Assembly (NCBI GenBank): GCA_945875845.1
Contig: CAMCMB010000003.1
Span: 110,407 to 174,406, forward strand
Direction: 5' to 3'
DNA from: Pirellula staleyi DSM 6068
GTDB taxonomy: Bacteria > Planctomycetota > Planctomycetia > Pirellulales > Pirellulaceae
Length of the DNA: 64,000 bases
Part shown: in pieces, positions 33,823 through 44,864 of the stretch
Numbering within the stretch: position 1 is the stretch's first letter
Layout: each line of letters opens with the position of its first letter
Made by a program: the position numbers and the translations under genes
Notes under the pieces: model-generated
What the model was told of the DNA's origin: nothing
The model's input: only the letters and a program-made list of their open reading frames with translations
Database searches by the model: none

Positions 33823-35259
33823 ATGAGAATAACTCGCCGATTTTTACGCTCGAGGTACTTTCGACTCGTACCCACGATTCCTATTGTCTTGGCCATGTTA
33901 TTGGTTGTTTTGATAGGAATTGTGGGGCTCGTTCGCGATTTGGCTTCCATACGGCAAACGGTCATGGCGAGCGAGATCAGTCAGGCTCGCTCACATGCTG
34001 AACGAACTGCAGGGCGACTTGAAAAGGAGCTAGGCGACGGCGCGTCACTCGATAGCTACAAGGATATGGACTGGTTGTTCGATCATTGGAGGCGTACGAT
34101 CGTCGGCAAGCCAGATCGACTTTATGCCGCAGTTGCTGATTTGGAGGGACATATCATCGTTCATAGTCGGCGATTAGAAAAGGATATATCTCCAGTCATT
34201 GCAGACGCTGGAACGAGAACAGACGCACAAGACATGGCCCATCAAAAACAACCCAGGGCTCATTGGGATGCAAAAGGTGTACCCGATTTCGGTCCAAGAG
34301 TTTTTATGGTCAATGACGCATTTCTTTCCAATTCCATTTCTGCGATCGATGTGTCTGTGCCTGTCGTGAAGAACGGGGCTCTCATAGGTTTGTATCATGC
34401 AGGAATCGAGTTGGAATGGCTTCAAAATCGAGTTCGAGATGGGCAGGTGGGCGCGATACGAGGATGGTCAATCGTTATCGCCTCGATTGTCGCCATTGTA
34501 CTTGTATCCACCATTTCGCTCTATCGACTCGGGGCAAGAACCATTCGATTGGAGCAAGAGCTGGAATCTGCTGAAGCGAGACGACTCGCTGATCTAAGTC
34601 GGCTTATCGTGGGAATGGCTCATGAATTACGTAACCCACTCAATGCCGTACGGCTGAATTTGTTTACGTCGGAAAAAATCGTGAGAGGAAATGCCGAATT
34701 GCGGCGAGACGAAGCGATTGCAATCATTCAAGAGTCCGTTAGCGAAATCGAACGCGTTGATGAACTCATTGGCCAATTGCTGGGTTATGCACGAGTTGAC
34801 ACAGATTCACAACCGGAAATCAACGTCAACGATGAGCTACTGGCAACGCTTCAATTCCTCAAGCAAATTCATGAACATCATGGAATATTCGTTGAGTACC
34901 GTAACGAGATGGTCGATATGCAAATCGAGATAAACCGCAAGTATTTCCGGCAAGTGTTACTCAATCTTCTACACAACGCACGTCAGGTATTGAGTCAAGG
35001 TGGAAACGTTTGTATCAACGTAACCAAAATAACTGTCGATTGTCTCATCTCGATTCAAGACAATGGACCTGGCGTTTCCAGTGACCAGTACGACAAGATC
35101 TTCGAACCTTTTTACAGCACCCGAGAGGATGGGGTCGGGATGGGGTTAGCGGTCGTGAAAAGTCTGGTGGAATCAGCTGGTGGGAGTGTGGAGTGCCGCC
35201 GAAGCTGGAAGCTTGGCGGGATGGAATTCTTGCTTTCATTTCCGTTAAAGAAAGATTAA
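33823..35259 (+). CDS. Membrane sensor histidine kinase
   Basis: The sensor of a two-component system. Two transmembrane helices (about 14-36 and 215-231) bracket a periplasmic sensing domain. The HisKA box has His267 in 'MAHELRNPLNAVR', and the ATPase domain holds the N box ('NLLHNARQVL'), 'DNGPG' and 'GVGMGLAVVKSL'. The ligand is not evident. The NtrC-type regulator follows within 13 bp, so the two are cotranscribed and form a pair. Confidence 0.92.
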   Translation: MRITRRFLRSRYFRLVPTIPIVLAMLLVVLIGIVGLVRDLASIRQTVMASEISQARSHAERTAGRLEKELGDGASLDSYKDMDWLFDHWRRTIVGKPDRLYAAVADLEGHIIVHSRRLEKDISPVIADAGTRTDAQDMAHQKQPRAHWDAKGVPDFGPRVFMVNDAFLSNSISAIDVSVPVVKNGALIGLYHAGIELEWLQNRVRDGQVGAIRGWSIVIASIVAIVLVSTISLYRLGARTIRLEQELESAEARRLADLSRLIVGMAHELRNPLNAVRLNLFTSEKIVRGNAELRRDEAIAIIQESVSEIERVDELIGQLLGYARVDTDSQPEINVNDELLATLQFLKQIHEHHGIFVEYRNEMVDMQIEINRKYFRQVLLNLLHNARQVLSQGGNVCINVTKITVDCLISIQDNGPGVSSDQYDKIFEPFYSTREDGVGMGLAVVKSLVESAGGSVECRRSWKLGGMEFLLSFPLKKD

Positions 35260-35272
35260 GTTGCAGGTAAAT

Positions 35273-36613
35273 ATGTCTACAAAACAAACGATCTTAATTG
35301 TGGAGGATCAAGCGAGTGAACGCGATGCACTCGGCCGAATGCTTCGATCGGAAGGTTACTCCACGCGTTCAGCGTCGAGTCGAGCTGAGGCAATCGCAGC
35401 TATTGAAACCGGTACGGACCTTGTTCTTTGCGATCTAAGGTTGGGAAGGGAATCGGGCCTCGAGGTACTTAAGATTTGGAAGGAGAAGCGACCAGCGATT
35501 CCGTTCATTATGATGACCGCATACGGTGAGATAGCATCCGCGGTCGAAGCAATGAAATCTGGTGCCATCGACTACTTGACGAAACCGCTCCAGCCTAACA
35601 ATCTTTTGGTGCTACTGAATCGGTTTCTCCCGATGCGAAACGTTGCCGTCAATTCTTCGGACGCCGATGGGAGTGGATTAGGCAGGATGATTGGCCATTC
35701 CCCTCGTATGCAAGAAGTCTATTCGCGTATCCAGCGCGTTGCGGAATCGGATAGCATCGTGTTAATCACCGGCGAATCAGGGACCGGTAAGGAGCTCGTT
35801 GCGTCTGCAATCCATGAGCTTGGGAGGCGAAAAGATGGCCCCTACATCGCTGTAAACGTCAGCGCTCTTCCTGATTCGCTCGTGGAAGCTGAATTGTTCG
35901 GATTTGTGAAAGGAGCTTTTACAGGCGCTTCCGACGGACGACAAGGACGTTTCCTGGCAGCGGATAAGGGGACATTGTTCATGGATGAAATTGGCGATCT
36001 ACCAATCTCAATTCAACCAAAATTATTGCGAGTTCTCGAGAAATTTGCGTTTGCTCCTGTAGGTACCAATGAGGAACAGAAGGTCGATGTTCGGCTCATC
36101 GCGGCCACGAGCAGGAACATTGCGGAAATGGTCGACCGACATGAATTCCGTATTGATCTCTACCATCGACTGAATGTTTTGGCAATTGAATTACCTGCAC
36201 TTCGGCAACGTCCTGAGGACATACCTCAGCTGGTCTCGTTTTTCTTAAAGGACTGCTCGCAAAGACATCTACGTAGCAAGCCTGCCATTTCAGACGATGT
36301 GATGGATTTTTTGATGAAGTACGAATGGCCGGGGAATGTCAGGCAATTACGCAATGCCATTGAGACCATGGTGGTAATGAGCCACAATGAAGAGCTAACA
36401 ACAGAGCATTTGCCAAACTACTTGAGTGGTGGCAAAGTTGGACCATCGGAATTGATATCGCAGATTCCTGGCACGCTCGAGGACCTTGAGAGGGTCGCTA
36501 TTCAGCATGCGTTGAAGCGATCGATGGGCAACAGAACGCATGCAGCGCAGAATCTCGGCATTTCGGTTCGTACGCTTCAAAGAAAAATCAAGCAATCGGG
36601 TGTCGATTTTTAG
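35273..36613 (+). CDS. NtrC-family response regulator, sigma-54 activator
   Basis: Residues 1-125 form a receiver with Asp54 ('LCDLRLG'); then the AAA+ domain with Walker A 'GESGTGKE', the sigma-54 loop 'GAFTGA', Walker B 'GTLFMDEIGDLP', the sensor Arg region 'RPEDIPQL', and a Fis-type helix-turn-helix ('RTHAAQNLGISVRTLQRKI'). It would activate sigma-54 promoters in response to the adjoining kinase. The ATG at 35273 avoids a four-residue lead from a TTG at 35261. Confidence 0.94.
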   Translation: MSTKQTILIVEDQASERDALGRMLRSEGYSTRSASSRAEAIAAIETGTDLVLCDLRLGRESGLEVLKIWKEKRPAIPFIMMTAYGEIASAVEAMKSGAIDYLTKPLQPNNLLVLLNRFLPMRNVAVNSSDADGSGLGRMIGHSPRMQEVYSRIQRVAESDSIVLITGESGTGKELVASAIHELGRRKDGPYIAVNVSALPDSLVEAELFGFVKGAFTGASDGRQGRFLAADKGTLFMDEIGDLPISIQPKLLRVLEKFAFAPVGTNEEQKVDVRLIAATSRNIAEMVDRHEFRIDLYHRLNVLAIELPALRQRPEDIPQLVSFFLKDCSQRHLRSKPAISDDVMDFLMKYEWPGNVRQLRNAIETMVVMSHNEELTTEHLPNYLSGGKVGPSELISQIPGTLEDLERVAIQHALKRSMGNRTHAAQNLGISVRTLQRKIKQSGVDF

Positions 36614-36772
36614 ATGTAACGTGGAACCAATGTCTCGTACGGACCGCGACAAATTGGTTTGCAGTGGGACATTTTTGGTCGTTGAATTGCGCTCGCAGGA
36701 ATTATGCGAAGTTCATGATTCGTGGCATTATTGATTTTCCTCACCTGCTCCCGGGGCGGAAATGCAAGCGCA

Positions 36773-36868
36773 TGGCTACGATGGGGCTCGAACCATGATG
36801 CTCATGACGGACCACTTGGATCTTTGGGATTCAACTGCTACCAAAATGGTGAGCTGCGCTAACCGGCG
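36773..36868 (-). other. tRNA-like remnant
   Basis: Read on the minus strand, pieces of a tRNA appear in order: 'TTAGCGCAGCT' (D-arm start), 'GGTAGCAGTTGA', an AT-rich anticodon region lacking a proper U33, and a near-T-arm 'ATGGTTCGAGCCCCAT' in which one G seems deleted, followed by 'CGTAGCCA'. The acceptor arms do not pair. It is likely a degraded tRNA rather than a functional one; chance resemblance remains possible. Confidence 0.3.
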
Positions 36869-36912
36869 AAATCGAAAAAGCGATTGGTGATTCGCCTGCG
36901 GCAAAGGCGTTA

Positions 36913-37290
36913 ATGGTCGGCTATCGATACACGATTGAAAAGGTGACGGAGACCATAGCGGCCGATGCGGTGCCTGACGCCACTCCGGTGACTGCAAGCA
37001 CTTCAACTGCGGAGAGTAGCAAGCCTGCAGCCAATCTCGAAGCGAGCATAGATCGACCTTCGCGAGCTCCGAATGAAAATAGTGCGTCGTCTCAAACCGA
37101 GGTGATCTTGCCTTATCTTGAGCAAGGCAATTTGTCAGATCGGTACGATCCAAAGCTAGATCCACGCGACGCGACGGTCGTACGGGACGGCTGGACAAAT
37201 CGGATGGTCCACTCAACGCCCATTCCAACCTTTATTGCTCCGGGAGATATCGAACCCAACCCGAAGGCATGGCCAGGCTGGTCAAGTTAT
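36913..37290 (+). pseudogene. DUF1559-like fragment
   Basis: 'ILPYLEQGNLSDRYDPKLDPRDA' with 'HSTPIPTFIAPGD' resembles the core of DUF1559 proteins, which usually carry a pilin-like N-terminus. That N-terminus is absent, an in-frame TGA lies about 60 bp upstream, and the frame then runs antisense into the sigma-54 activator gene. The fragment therefore looks truncated at both ends. Confidence 0.4.
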
Positions 37291-37299
37291 TTTTGGAGC

Positions 37300-39732
<2,433 letters not shown>

Positions 39733-39893
39733 AACATGCTCTGTACTGACTGTGGCTCGTCCCTAAGCACTTCATTACTCGTTTCCCGGAAGTCAAACGC
39801 CACGAAGTCATGTGGCTGTGGAAGTTCGTTCTCGGCGTGAGTTTCGGATTCTCGTCGAGGCCCCACTACGTGACTCCCTCAAGGTAAAATGAA
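39733..39893. promoter_or_regulatory. Divergent intergenic region before sufB
   Basis: About 160 bp separate the sigma-54 activator from sufB and must contain the suf promoter. Near the end, AAGG (39881-39884) lies 9 bp before the sufB ATG. No clear sigma-54 (TGGCAC-N5-TTGC) site was found by eye. Confidence 0.35.
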
Positions 39894-41339
39894 ATGACAT
39901 CTGAAAACACACTACTCGAAGAATTTGTCCAGCGCGAGTACGCGCACGGTTTCGTGACGGACATCGAAGCGGACGCGATAGCTCCGGGCTTGAGCGAAGA
40001 TGTCGTGCGGTTGATCTCCAGCAAAAAGAACGAGCCCGAGTGGTTACTCCAGTGGCGGTTGAAAGCCTATCGCCATTGGTTGACGTTGGAGGAACCTAAT
40101 TGGCACAACGTCAAGTATCCTCCCATCGACTACCAAGCGTCCATCTACTATTCGGCGCCCAAGCAACGACCGAAGCTCAATAGCCTCGATGAAGTTGATC
40201 CCATTTTGTTGGAAACCTACGAGAAGCTCGGTATTTCACTGCACGAGCAAAAGATACTCGCAAACGTCGCGGTCGATGCGGTTTTCGACAGCGTTTCGAT
40301 CGCGACGACATACCGCGAGACTCTGGAAAAGCACGGCGTTATCTTTCGTCCGTTCTCCGAAGCGGTCCACGATCATCCGGAGTTGGTTAAGAAGTATCTC
40401 GGTTCGGTCGTGCCGTACTCAGACAATTTTTTTGCATCGCTCAATTCAGCTGTCTTCAGTGATGGTTCATTCTGTTACATCCCCAAGGGCGTGCGTTGCC
40501 CGATGGAGTTGTCGACTTACTTTCGCATCAACGCTCAGAATACCGGACAATTCGAGCGAACGTTGATCATCGCCGAAGAGGGCGCTTATGTGAGTTACCT
40601 CGAAGGTTGCACGGCCCCGAAACGCGACGAGAATCAGTTGCATGCTGCGGTCGTTGAGTTGGTAGCCCTCGATGACGCTCAGATCAAATACTCCACGGTC
40701 CAGAATTGGTACCCCGGTGACGCCGAAGGCAAAGGCGGCATCTATAACTTTGTCACCAAACGCGGTGCCTGCCGCGGCCAAAACTCGAAGATTTCCTGGA
40801 CGCAGGTCGAGACTGGTTCCGCGATTACGTGGAAGTATCCCAGTGTGATTTTGCAGGGGGATAATTCGGTAGGCGAATTTTACTCGGTAGCCGTCACAGC
40901 CAATCATCAGCAAGCCGATACGGGTACCAAGATGATTCACATCGGCAAGAATACCAAAAGCACTATCATCTCCAAAGGAATCTCGGCGGGTGTTGGTCAG
41001 AACAACTATCGCGGCGAAGTGAAAATGATGAAAGGTGCCACGAACGCTAGGAATTTCTCTCAATGCGATTCGCTGTTGATCGGCGATCGCTGCGGCGCTC
41101 ACACTTTTCCGTACATCGAAGTGCGGAACTCGACCGCGAAAGTGGAACACGAAGCGTCAACATCCAAAGTGGGTGAGGACCAAATCTACTATCTTCGGCA
41201 ACGCGGACTATCGACGGAAGACGCGGTTAACATGATCGTCAACGGTTTCTGCAAAGAGGTTTATGACCTGTTGCCGATGGAGTTCGCTGTGGAAGCTAGG
41301 AAGCTGCTCAGCGTCAGCCTCGAAGGCAGCGTTGGATAA
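39894..41339 (+). CDS. sufB: Fe-S cluster assembly protein SufB
   Basis: Part of the SufBCD scaffold that builds Fe-S clusters in the cytoplasm. The 481 residues carry the family's '[18 protein letters not shown]', '[33 protein letters not shown]' and '[23 protein letters not shown]'. It is the first gene of a five-gene run with sufC, sufD, a mini-ferredoxin and thiD. The operon has no SufS, SufE or SufU; the only desulfurase seen is the one at 598-1752. A weak Shine-Dalgarno AAGG lies just upstream. Confidence 0.96.
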   Translation: MTSENTLLEEFVQREYAHGFVTDIEADAIAPGLSEDVVRLISSKKNEPEWLLQWRLKAYRHWLTLEEPNWHNVKYPPIDYQASIYYSAPKQRPKLNSLDEVDPILLETYEKLGISLHEQKILANVAVDAVFDSVSIATTYRETLEKHGVIFRPFSEAVHDHPELVKKYLGSVVPYSDNFFASLNSAVFSDGSFCYIPKGVRCPMELSTYFRINAQNTGQFERTLIIAEEGAYVSYLEGCTAPKRDENQLHAAVVELVALDDAQIKYSTVQNWYPGDAEGKGGIYNFVTKRGACRGQNSKISWTQVETGSAITWKYPSVILQGDNSVGEFYSVAVTANHQQADTGTKMIHIGKNTKSTIISKGISAGVGQNNYRGEVKMMKGATNARNFSQCDSLLIGDRCGAHTFPYIEVRNSTAKVEHEASTSKVGEDQIYYLRQRGLSTEDAVNMIVNGFCKEVYDLLPMEFAVEARKLLSVSLEGSVG

Positions 41340-41380
41340 CTGCAACTACCAATCTCTAAGATTATTGACTGAAATTAACC

Positions 41381-42133
41381 ATGCTTGAAATTAAAAATTT
41401 ACACGCCCGCACACTGGATATCGAAATCCTCCGCGGCATCAACTTGCAGGTCGCCGCAGGCGAAGTTCATGCGATCATGGGCCCAAATGGCTCTGGAAAA
41501 AGCACTCTGGCGCACGTGATCGCTGGCCGCGACGACTACGAAGTCACCCAAGGCGAAATCCTTTACTGCGGTCAAGACTTGCTCGGGATGGAAATTGAAA
41601 CGAGGGCTGCAGAGGGCATCTTCTTGGCATACCAATATCCAGTTGAGATACCAGGTGTCAGCAACAAGGAATTCCTGCGTATCGCTATGAACTCCATCCG
41701 CAAACATCATGGACAACCTTCGATCAAGCGGACTGAGTTTGTCAGTCTCCTTAAAGAAAATCTTAGCCGTCTCGGGATGGACAAAAGCATGATGGACCGT
41801 TCGGTAAACGAAGGCTTCTCGGGTGGTGAAAAGAAACGCAATGAGATTCTTCAGATGGCGATGCTGCAACCCAAACTGGCTGTACTCGACGAAACCGATT
41901 CCGGTTTGGACATCGATGCGTTGAAAATTGTTGCCGATGGCGTCAACGCACTGCGAAGCCCCGAGCGGGCAACAATCGTCGTGACGCACTATCAACGATT
42001 ACTCGATTACATCGTGCCGGACAAAGTTCATGTTCTGGCCGGCGGCAAAATCGTCCGATCTGGCGACAAATCATTGGCGTTGGAACTGGAAGACAAGGGA
42101 TACGGATTTTTGCAAGAACTGGCACTTTCGTAG
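41381..42133 (+). CDS. sufC: Fe-S cluster assembly ATPase SufC
   Basis: The ABC-type ATPase of the SufBCD complex. Walker A 'GPNGSGKST' (34-42), Q-loop 'YQYPVEIPGVSN', signature 'FSGGEKKRNE' and Walker B 'LAVLDETDSGLD' are all present. The 250-residue length is standard. It sits 41 bp after sufB and 94 bp before sufD. Confidence 0.97.
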   Translation: MLEIKNLHARTLDIEILRGINLQVAAGEVHAIMGPNGSGKSTLAHVIAGRDDYEVTQGEILYCGQDLLGMEIETRAAEGIFLAYQYPVEIPGVSNKEFLRIAMNSIRKHHGQPSIKRTEFVSLLKENLSRLGMDKSMMDRSVNEGFSGGEKKRNEILQMAMLQPKLAVLDETDSGLDIDALKIVADGVNALRSPERATIVVTHYQRLLDYIVPDKVHVLAGGKIVRSGDKSLALELEDKGYGFLQELALS

Positions 42134-42227
42134 CAAGGCGAACCTACTTTTTGCGCAAACACCCGAGCATGTTTCTGCGATGGCAGTGTTCACCCAGACG
42201 CATTTCAATTTCCTCGACTGACAAACC

Positions 42228-43568
42228 ATGATCGCCACCGAAAACGAAACGTATCAAGAACAACACGCAACGTTCCAACTGCAATTCTCGCCTGCTTGGC
42301 TCGTTGAATTGCGTCAACGGGGATTCGACGCATTCACGCGTCTTGGAATCCCAACGAAAACACTTGAAGATTGGAGGTTCACGAATATCGCGCCACTGGT
42401 ACGCCGTCCCTACGCATTGGCTTCGCTTGCGCATTCAGATGACGAAACGACAAACGACGAGATCAAGGCACTTGTTCAGCAGGCCACGCTGGACGAAGAA
42501 TTTCACCGTTTGGTGTTCATCAACGGTCGCTACTCCGACGAATGGTCACTGATGCATGACTTATCAGTCGGCGTTGTCATCGACAACTTGGGGAACGCCA
42601 TTTGCGATCACCCTAGCGACGTGCAAACACTGCTCGCCAGCGACCACAAACTTGACGATTCCACATTCGCCGCACTCAATACTGCCTTCATCAACGATGG
42701 GGCGTTCATTGATATTCCCGATGGTGTCGTCTTGGATCGGCCCGTCCATTTAGTGTTCCTGTCGATCGGAAGCAATCACACGGTTTCGCATCCACGCAAT
42801 TTGATCCGGGTTGGCAAGCACAGCAAGGCCCATGTGATTGAGAGTTACTTGGGTCATGGTGATGCATATTTCACCAACGCGATCACGCAAGTCACGCTCG
42901 AAGAAAGCGCCGAACTAGATCATCACAAGCTCCAGCATGAACAAGTGGGAGCGTTGCACATCGCGCTGACTGGGGTAGATCAACGGACCAGCAGTCGGTT
43001 CCGCTCGCACTACTTCTCATTTGGAGCTTCGCTCGCTCGCAATGAGTTGAACTGTGTGCTCGATGGTGAGCAAATTGAAACGACGCTCAATGGGTTGTAT
43101 ATGCCCAAGGGCGACCAGTTGATGGATTGCCGCACGCGGATCGACCATGCAAAGCCGCATTGCAAAAGTTACGAACTTTACAAAGGCATTTTGGATGACC
43201 GAGCCAAGGGTGTCTTCAATGGAAAGATTTTTGTCCATCAAGACGCCCAGAAGACGGACGCGAAGCAGAGTAATCAAGCATTGTTGTTGTCTGACGATGC
43301 GGTTGTAAACACAAAGCCGCAATTAGAAATCTACGCCGATGATGTGCGGTGTACGCACGGTGCGACGATTGGTGCGTTGGACGAGGACGCCTTGTACTAT
43401 TTGCGTTCTCGAGGAGTCCCCGCCGAGTTGGCACGCAAGATTCTGATCTTCGCCTTCGCCAACGATGTCGTGCAAGGCGTCGAGTTACCAGCGGTGCGAC
43501 GACATCTTGAGTCGGTCCTGCTATCCGGCCATGAACTATCCGAAGACATTCTCTCAAGGAGAACGTAA
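42228..43568 (+). CDS. sufD: Fe-S cluster assembly protein SufD
   Basis: The SufB paralogue that completes the SufBCD scaffold. 'TLEDWRFTNIAPL' near 45 is the SufD hallmark; 'MDCRTRIDHAKPHCKSYELYKGILDDRAKGVFNGKI' and 'DEDALYYLRSRGVPAELARKILIFAFANDV' follow. 446 residues. The stop codon directly abuts the ATG of the mini-ferredoxin. Confidence 0.96.
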   Translation: MIATENETYQEQHATFQLQFSPAWLVELRQRGFDAFTRLGIPTKTLEDWRFTNIAPLVRRPYALASLAHSDDETTNDEIKALVQQATLDEEFHRLVFINGRYSDEWSLMHDLSVGVVIDNLGNAICDHPSDVQTLLASDHKLDDSTFAALNTAFINDGAFIDIPDGVVLDRPVHLVFLSIGSNHTVSHPRNLIRVGKHSKAHVIESYLGHGDAYFTNAITQVTLEESAELDHHKLQHEQVGALHIALTGVDQRTSSRFRSHYFSFGASLARNELNCVLDGEQIETTLNGLYMPKGDQLMDCRTRIDHAKPHCKSYELYKGILDDRAKGVFNGKIFVHQDAQKTDAKQSNQALLLSDDAVVNTKPQLEIYADDVRCTHGATIGALDEDALYYLRSRGVPAELARKILIFAFANDVVQGVELPAVRRHLESVLLSGHELSEDILSRRT

Positions 43569-43763
43569 ATGACACATGTGGTTGCCGAGCCGTGCTCGGG
43601 TTGCCGGTACACGGACTGCGTCGTCGTCTGCAGAGTGGAGGATCGGCTCGAATCGCTGCTGGACGAAATCGCATCGAACAGTCCAGCGGTTCATGAAGCC
43701 TATCGATATGCGACGCAATGCGAGTTGGATTTTTTCTCGGCACCGTTGGAGAACTTGCCATGA
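43569..43763 (+). CDS. Short ferredoxin-like protein (FdxA-type N-terminus only)
   Basis: The 64 residues begin like FdxA: 'MTHVVAEPCSGCRYTDCVVVC', with Cys9, 12, 17 and 21 spaced as one cluster site of a seven-iron ferredoxin. The next residue is Arg where the family has Pro, and the whole second Cys cluster and C-terminus are absent, replaced by 'RVEDRLESLLDEIASNSPAVHEAY'. It starts on the base after the sufD stop with GGAGAA upstream, and its stop overlaps the thiD start as ATGA, so it is expressed with the operon. It may be a functional mini-ferredoxin or a decayed one. Confidence 0.65.
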   Translation: MTHVVAEPCSGCRYTDCVVVCRVEDRLESLLDEIASNSPAVHEAYRYATQCELDFFSAPLENLP

Positions 43764-44545
43764 TTCCAGTCGCTTTAACCATTGCGGGTTCTGATCCGTC
43801 CGGCGGAGCCGGGTTGCAGGCTGATTTGAAGACGTTTCATCAATTCGGCGTTTACGGAACAAGCGTTGTCACGCTCCTGACTGTGCAAAACACTCAGGCC
43901 GTTTTGGCAGTTGAGTGTTTGGACAGCGACTTTGTCCTCGCACAGCTCGACGCGGTCTTAGGCGATGTTCCTCCCAACGCAGCCAAGACGGGAGCACTTG
44001 GAAACGCCACCATCATCGAAGCGATCGCCGAGCGAGCGAGGTCGTTTTCTTTTCCGCTAGTCGTCGATCCTGTCATGGTCAGCAAACATGGTGCGGCGCT
44101 GATCGACGATGATGCGGTTCACGCGTTCACTCATAAGCTCTTACCGAACGCGTTTCTTGTGACGCCCAATCTGCACGAAGCGGCAAAACTAGCCGAGATG
44201 GAAATCACCGACGTGCGTTCGATGAAAAAGGCGGCGACGGCCATCGCTCGATTTGGTGTCGCTAATGTACTTGTCAAAGGTGGACATCTCGACGGCGATG
44301 CGGTGGATGTGTTGTGGACCGAAGGCCAAACTCATATGCTTTCCGCACCTCGCGTGGACACCCGGCACACGCACGGGACGGGCTGTGTTCTCTCAGCGGC
44401 AATCACGGCGAGACTGGCAAAGGGCGAAGATCTGGTTGCCGCAGTAAGAGCGGCCAAACAATTCATTACCGCCGCGATCCGTACGAACCCAGGCCTGGGC
44501 AACGGCTTGGGCCCGGTGAATCTGCATGTTGACACGGACTCGTAG
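43760..44545 (+). CDS. thiD: Hydroxymethylpyrimidine/phosphomethylpyrimidine kinase
   Basis: It phosphorylates HMP twice for thiamin synthesis. 'TIAGSDPSGGAGLQADLKTFHQFGVYG' opens the fold; 'VVDPVMVSKHG', 'TPNLHEA' and 'THGTGCVLSAAI' are the ATP- and substrate-site motifs, the last with the catalytic Cys/GTGC anion hole. The 261-residue form starts at the ATG 43760 which overlaps the mini-ferredoxin stop; a further 14 codons upstream are not family-like. Its place at the end of the suf operon is notable: HMP synthase is an Fe-S enzyme, but a direct link is inference. Confidence 0.95.
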   Translation: MIPVALTIAGSDPSGGAGLQADLKTFHQFGVYGTSVVTLLTVQNTQAVLAVECLDSDFVLAQLDAVLGDVPPNAAKTGALGNATIIEAIAERARSFSFPLVVDPVMVSKHGAALIDDDAVHAFTHKLLPNAFLVTPNLHEAAKLAEMEITDVRSMKKAATAIARFGVANVLVKGGHLDGDAVDVLWTEGQTHMLSAPRVDTRHTHGTGCVLSAAITARLAKGEDLVAAVRAAKQFITAAIRTNPGLGNGLGPVNLHVDTDS

Positions 44546-44864
44546 GCAATCGCCCGATCACGCGAATGATTCTCTGAGGATAGAGGTGCAGATGGGAGCA
44601 CGCCCAGGGCTACCACTGTAAAAAGGTTTTAGGCATCTCGTCCAGCCGCGAAGGCAGCTAGTAGCAAATCAAAGTGTGGACCGCAAGTCATCCAGAATTT
44701 GCCGCGAGACAAGCATATCTACTTATTGCATATATATTGCAATGGCTTTACACTGTGCGGCTCGGAAATGTTTTCTGGCTCTCAATTTTAGAGTTGCCCG
44801 AAGAGGAAACGCGTATTGGCAATTTGCCTTGACAACCTGGATATTTTTACTTAGACGGAGATCT
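44546..44864. other. Intergenic region upstream of the sulfatase
   Basis: No gene. It holds a TTGACA at 44829-44834, 36 bp before the start, but no good -10 hexamer at 16-18 bp. The sulfatase Shine-Dalgarno GGAG lies at 44857-44860. Confidence 0.4.

Noticed and set aside
36776..37228. 150-codon minus-strand ORF
   Set aside because: It lies opposite the DUF1559-like fragment, is low in family-like features (Arg/Ser/Pro-rich) and overlaps the tRNA-like remnant.
40467..41150. 227-codon antisense ORF inside sufB
   Set aside because: sufB is unmistakable in the other frame; the antisense peptide has no motif.
43300..43800. Possible TPP riboswitch before thiD
   Set aside because: thiD overlaps the mini-ferredoxin gene, leaving no leader, and no thi-box (CTGAGA) was seen.
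44829..44864. TTGACA as a sigma-70 promoter for the sulfatase
   Set aside because: No acceptable -10 element occurs at the right spacing; it is only a candidate and is not listed as a promoter.
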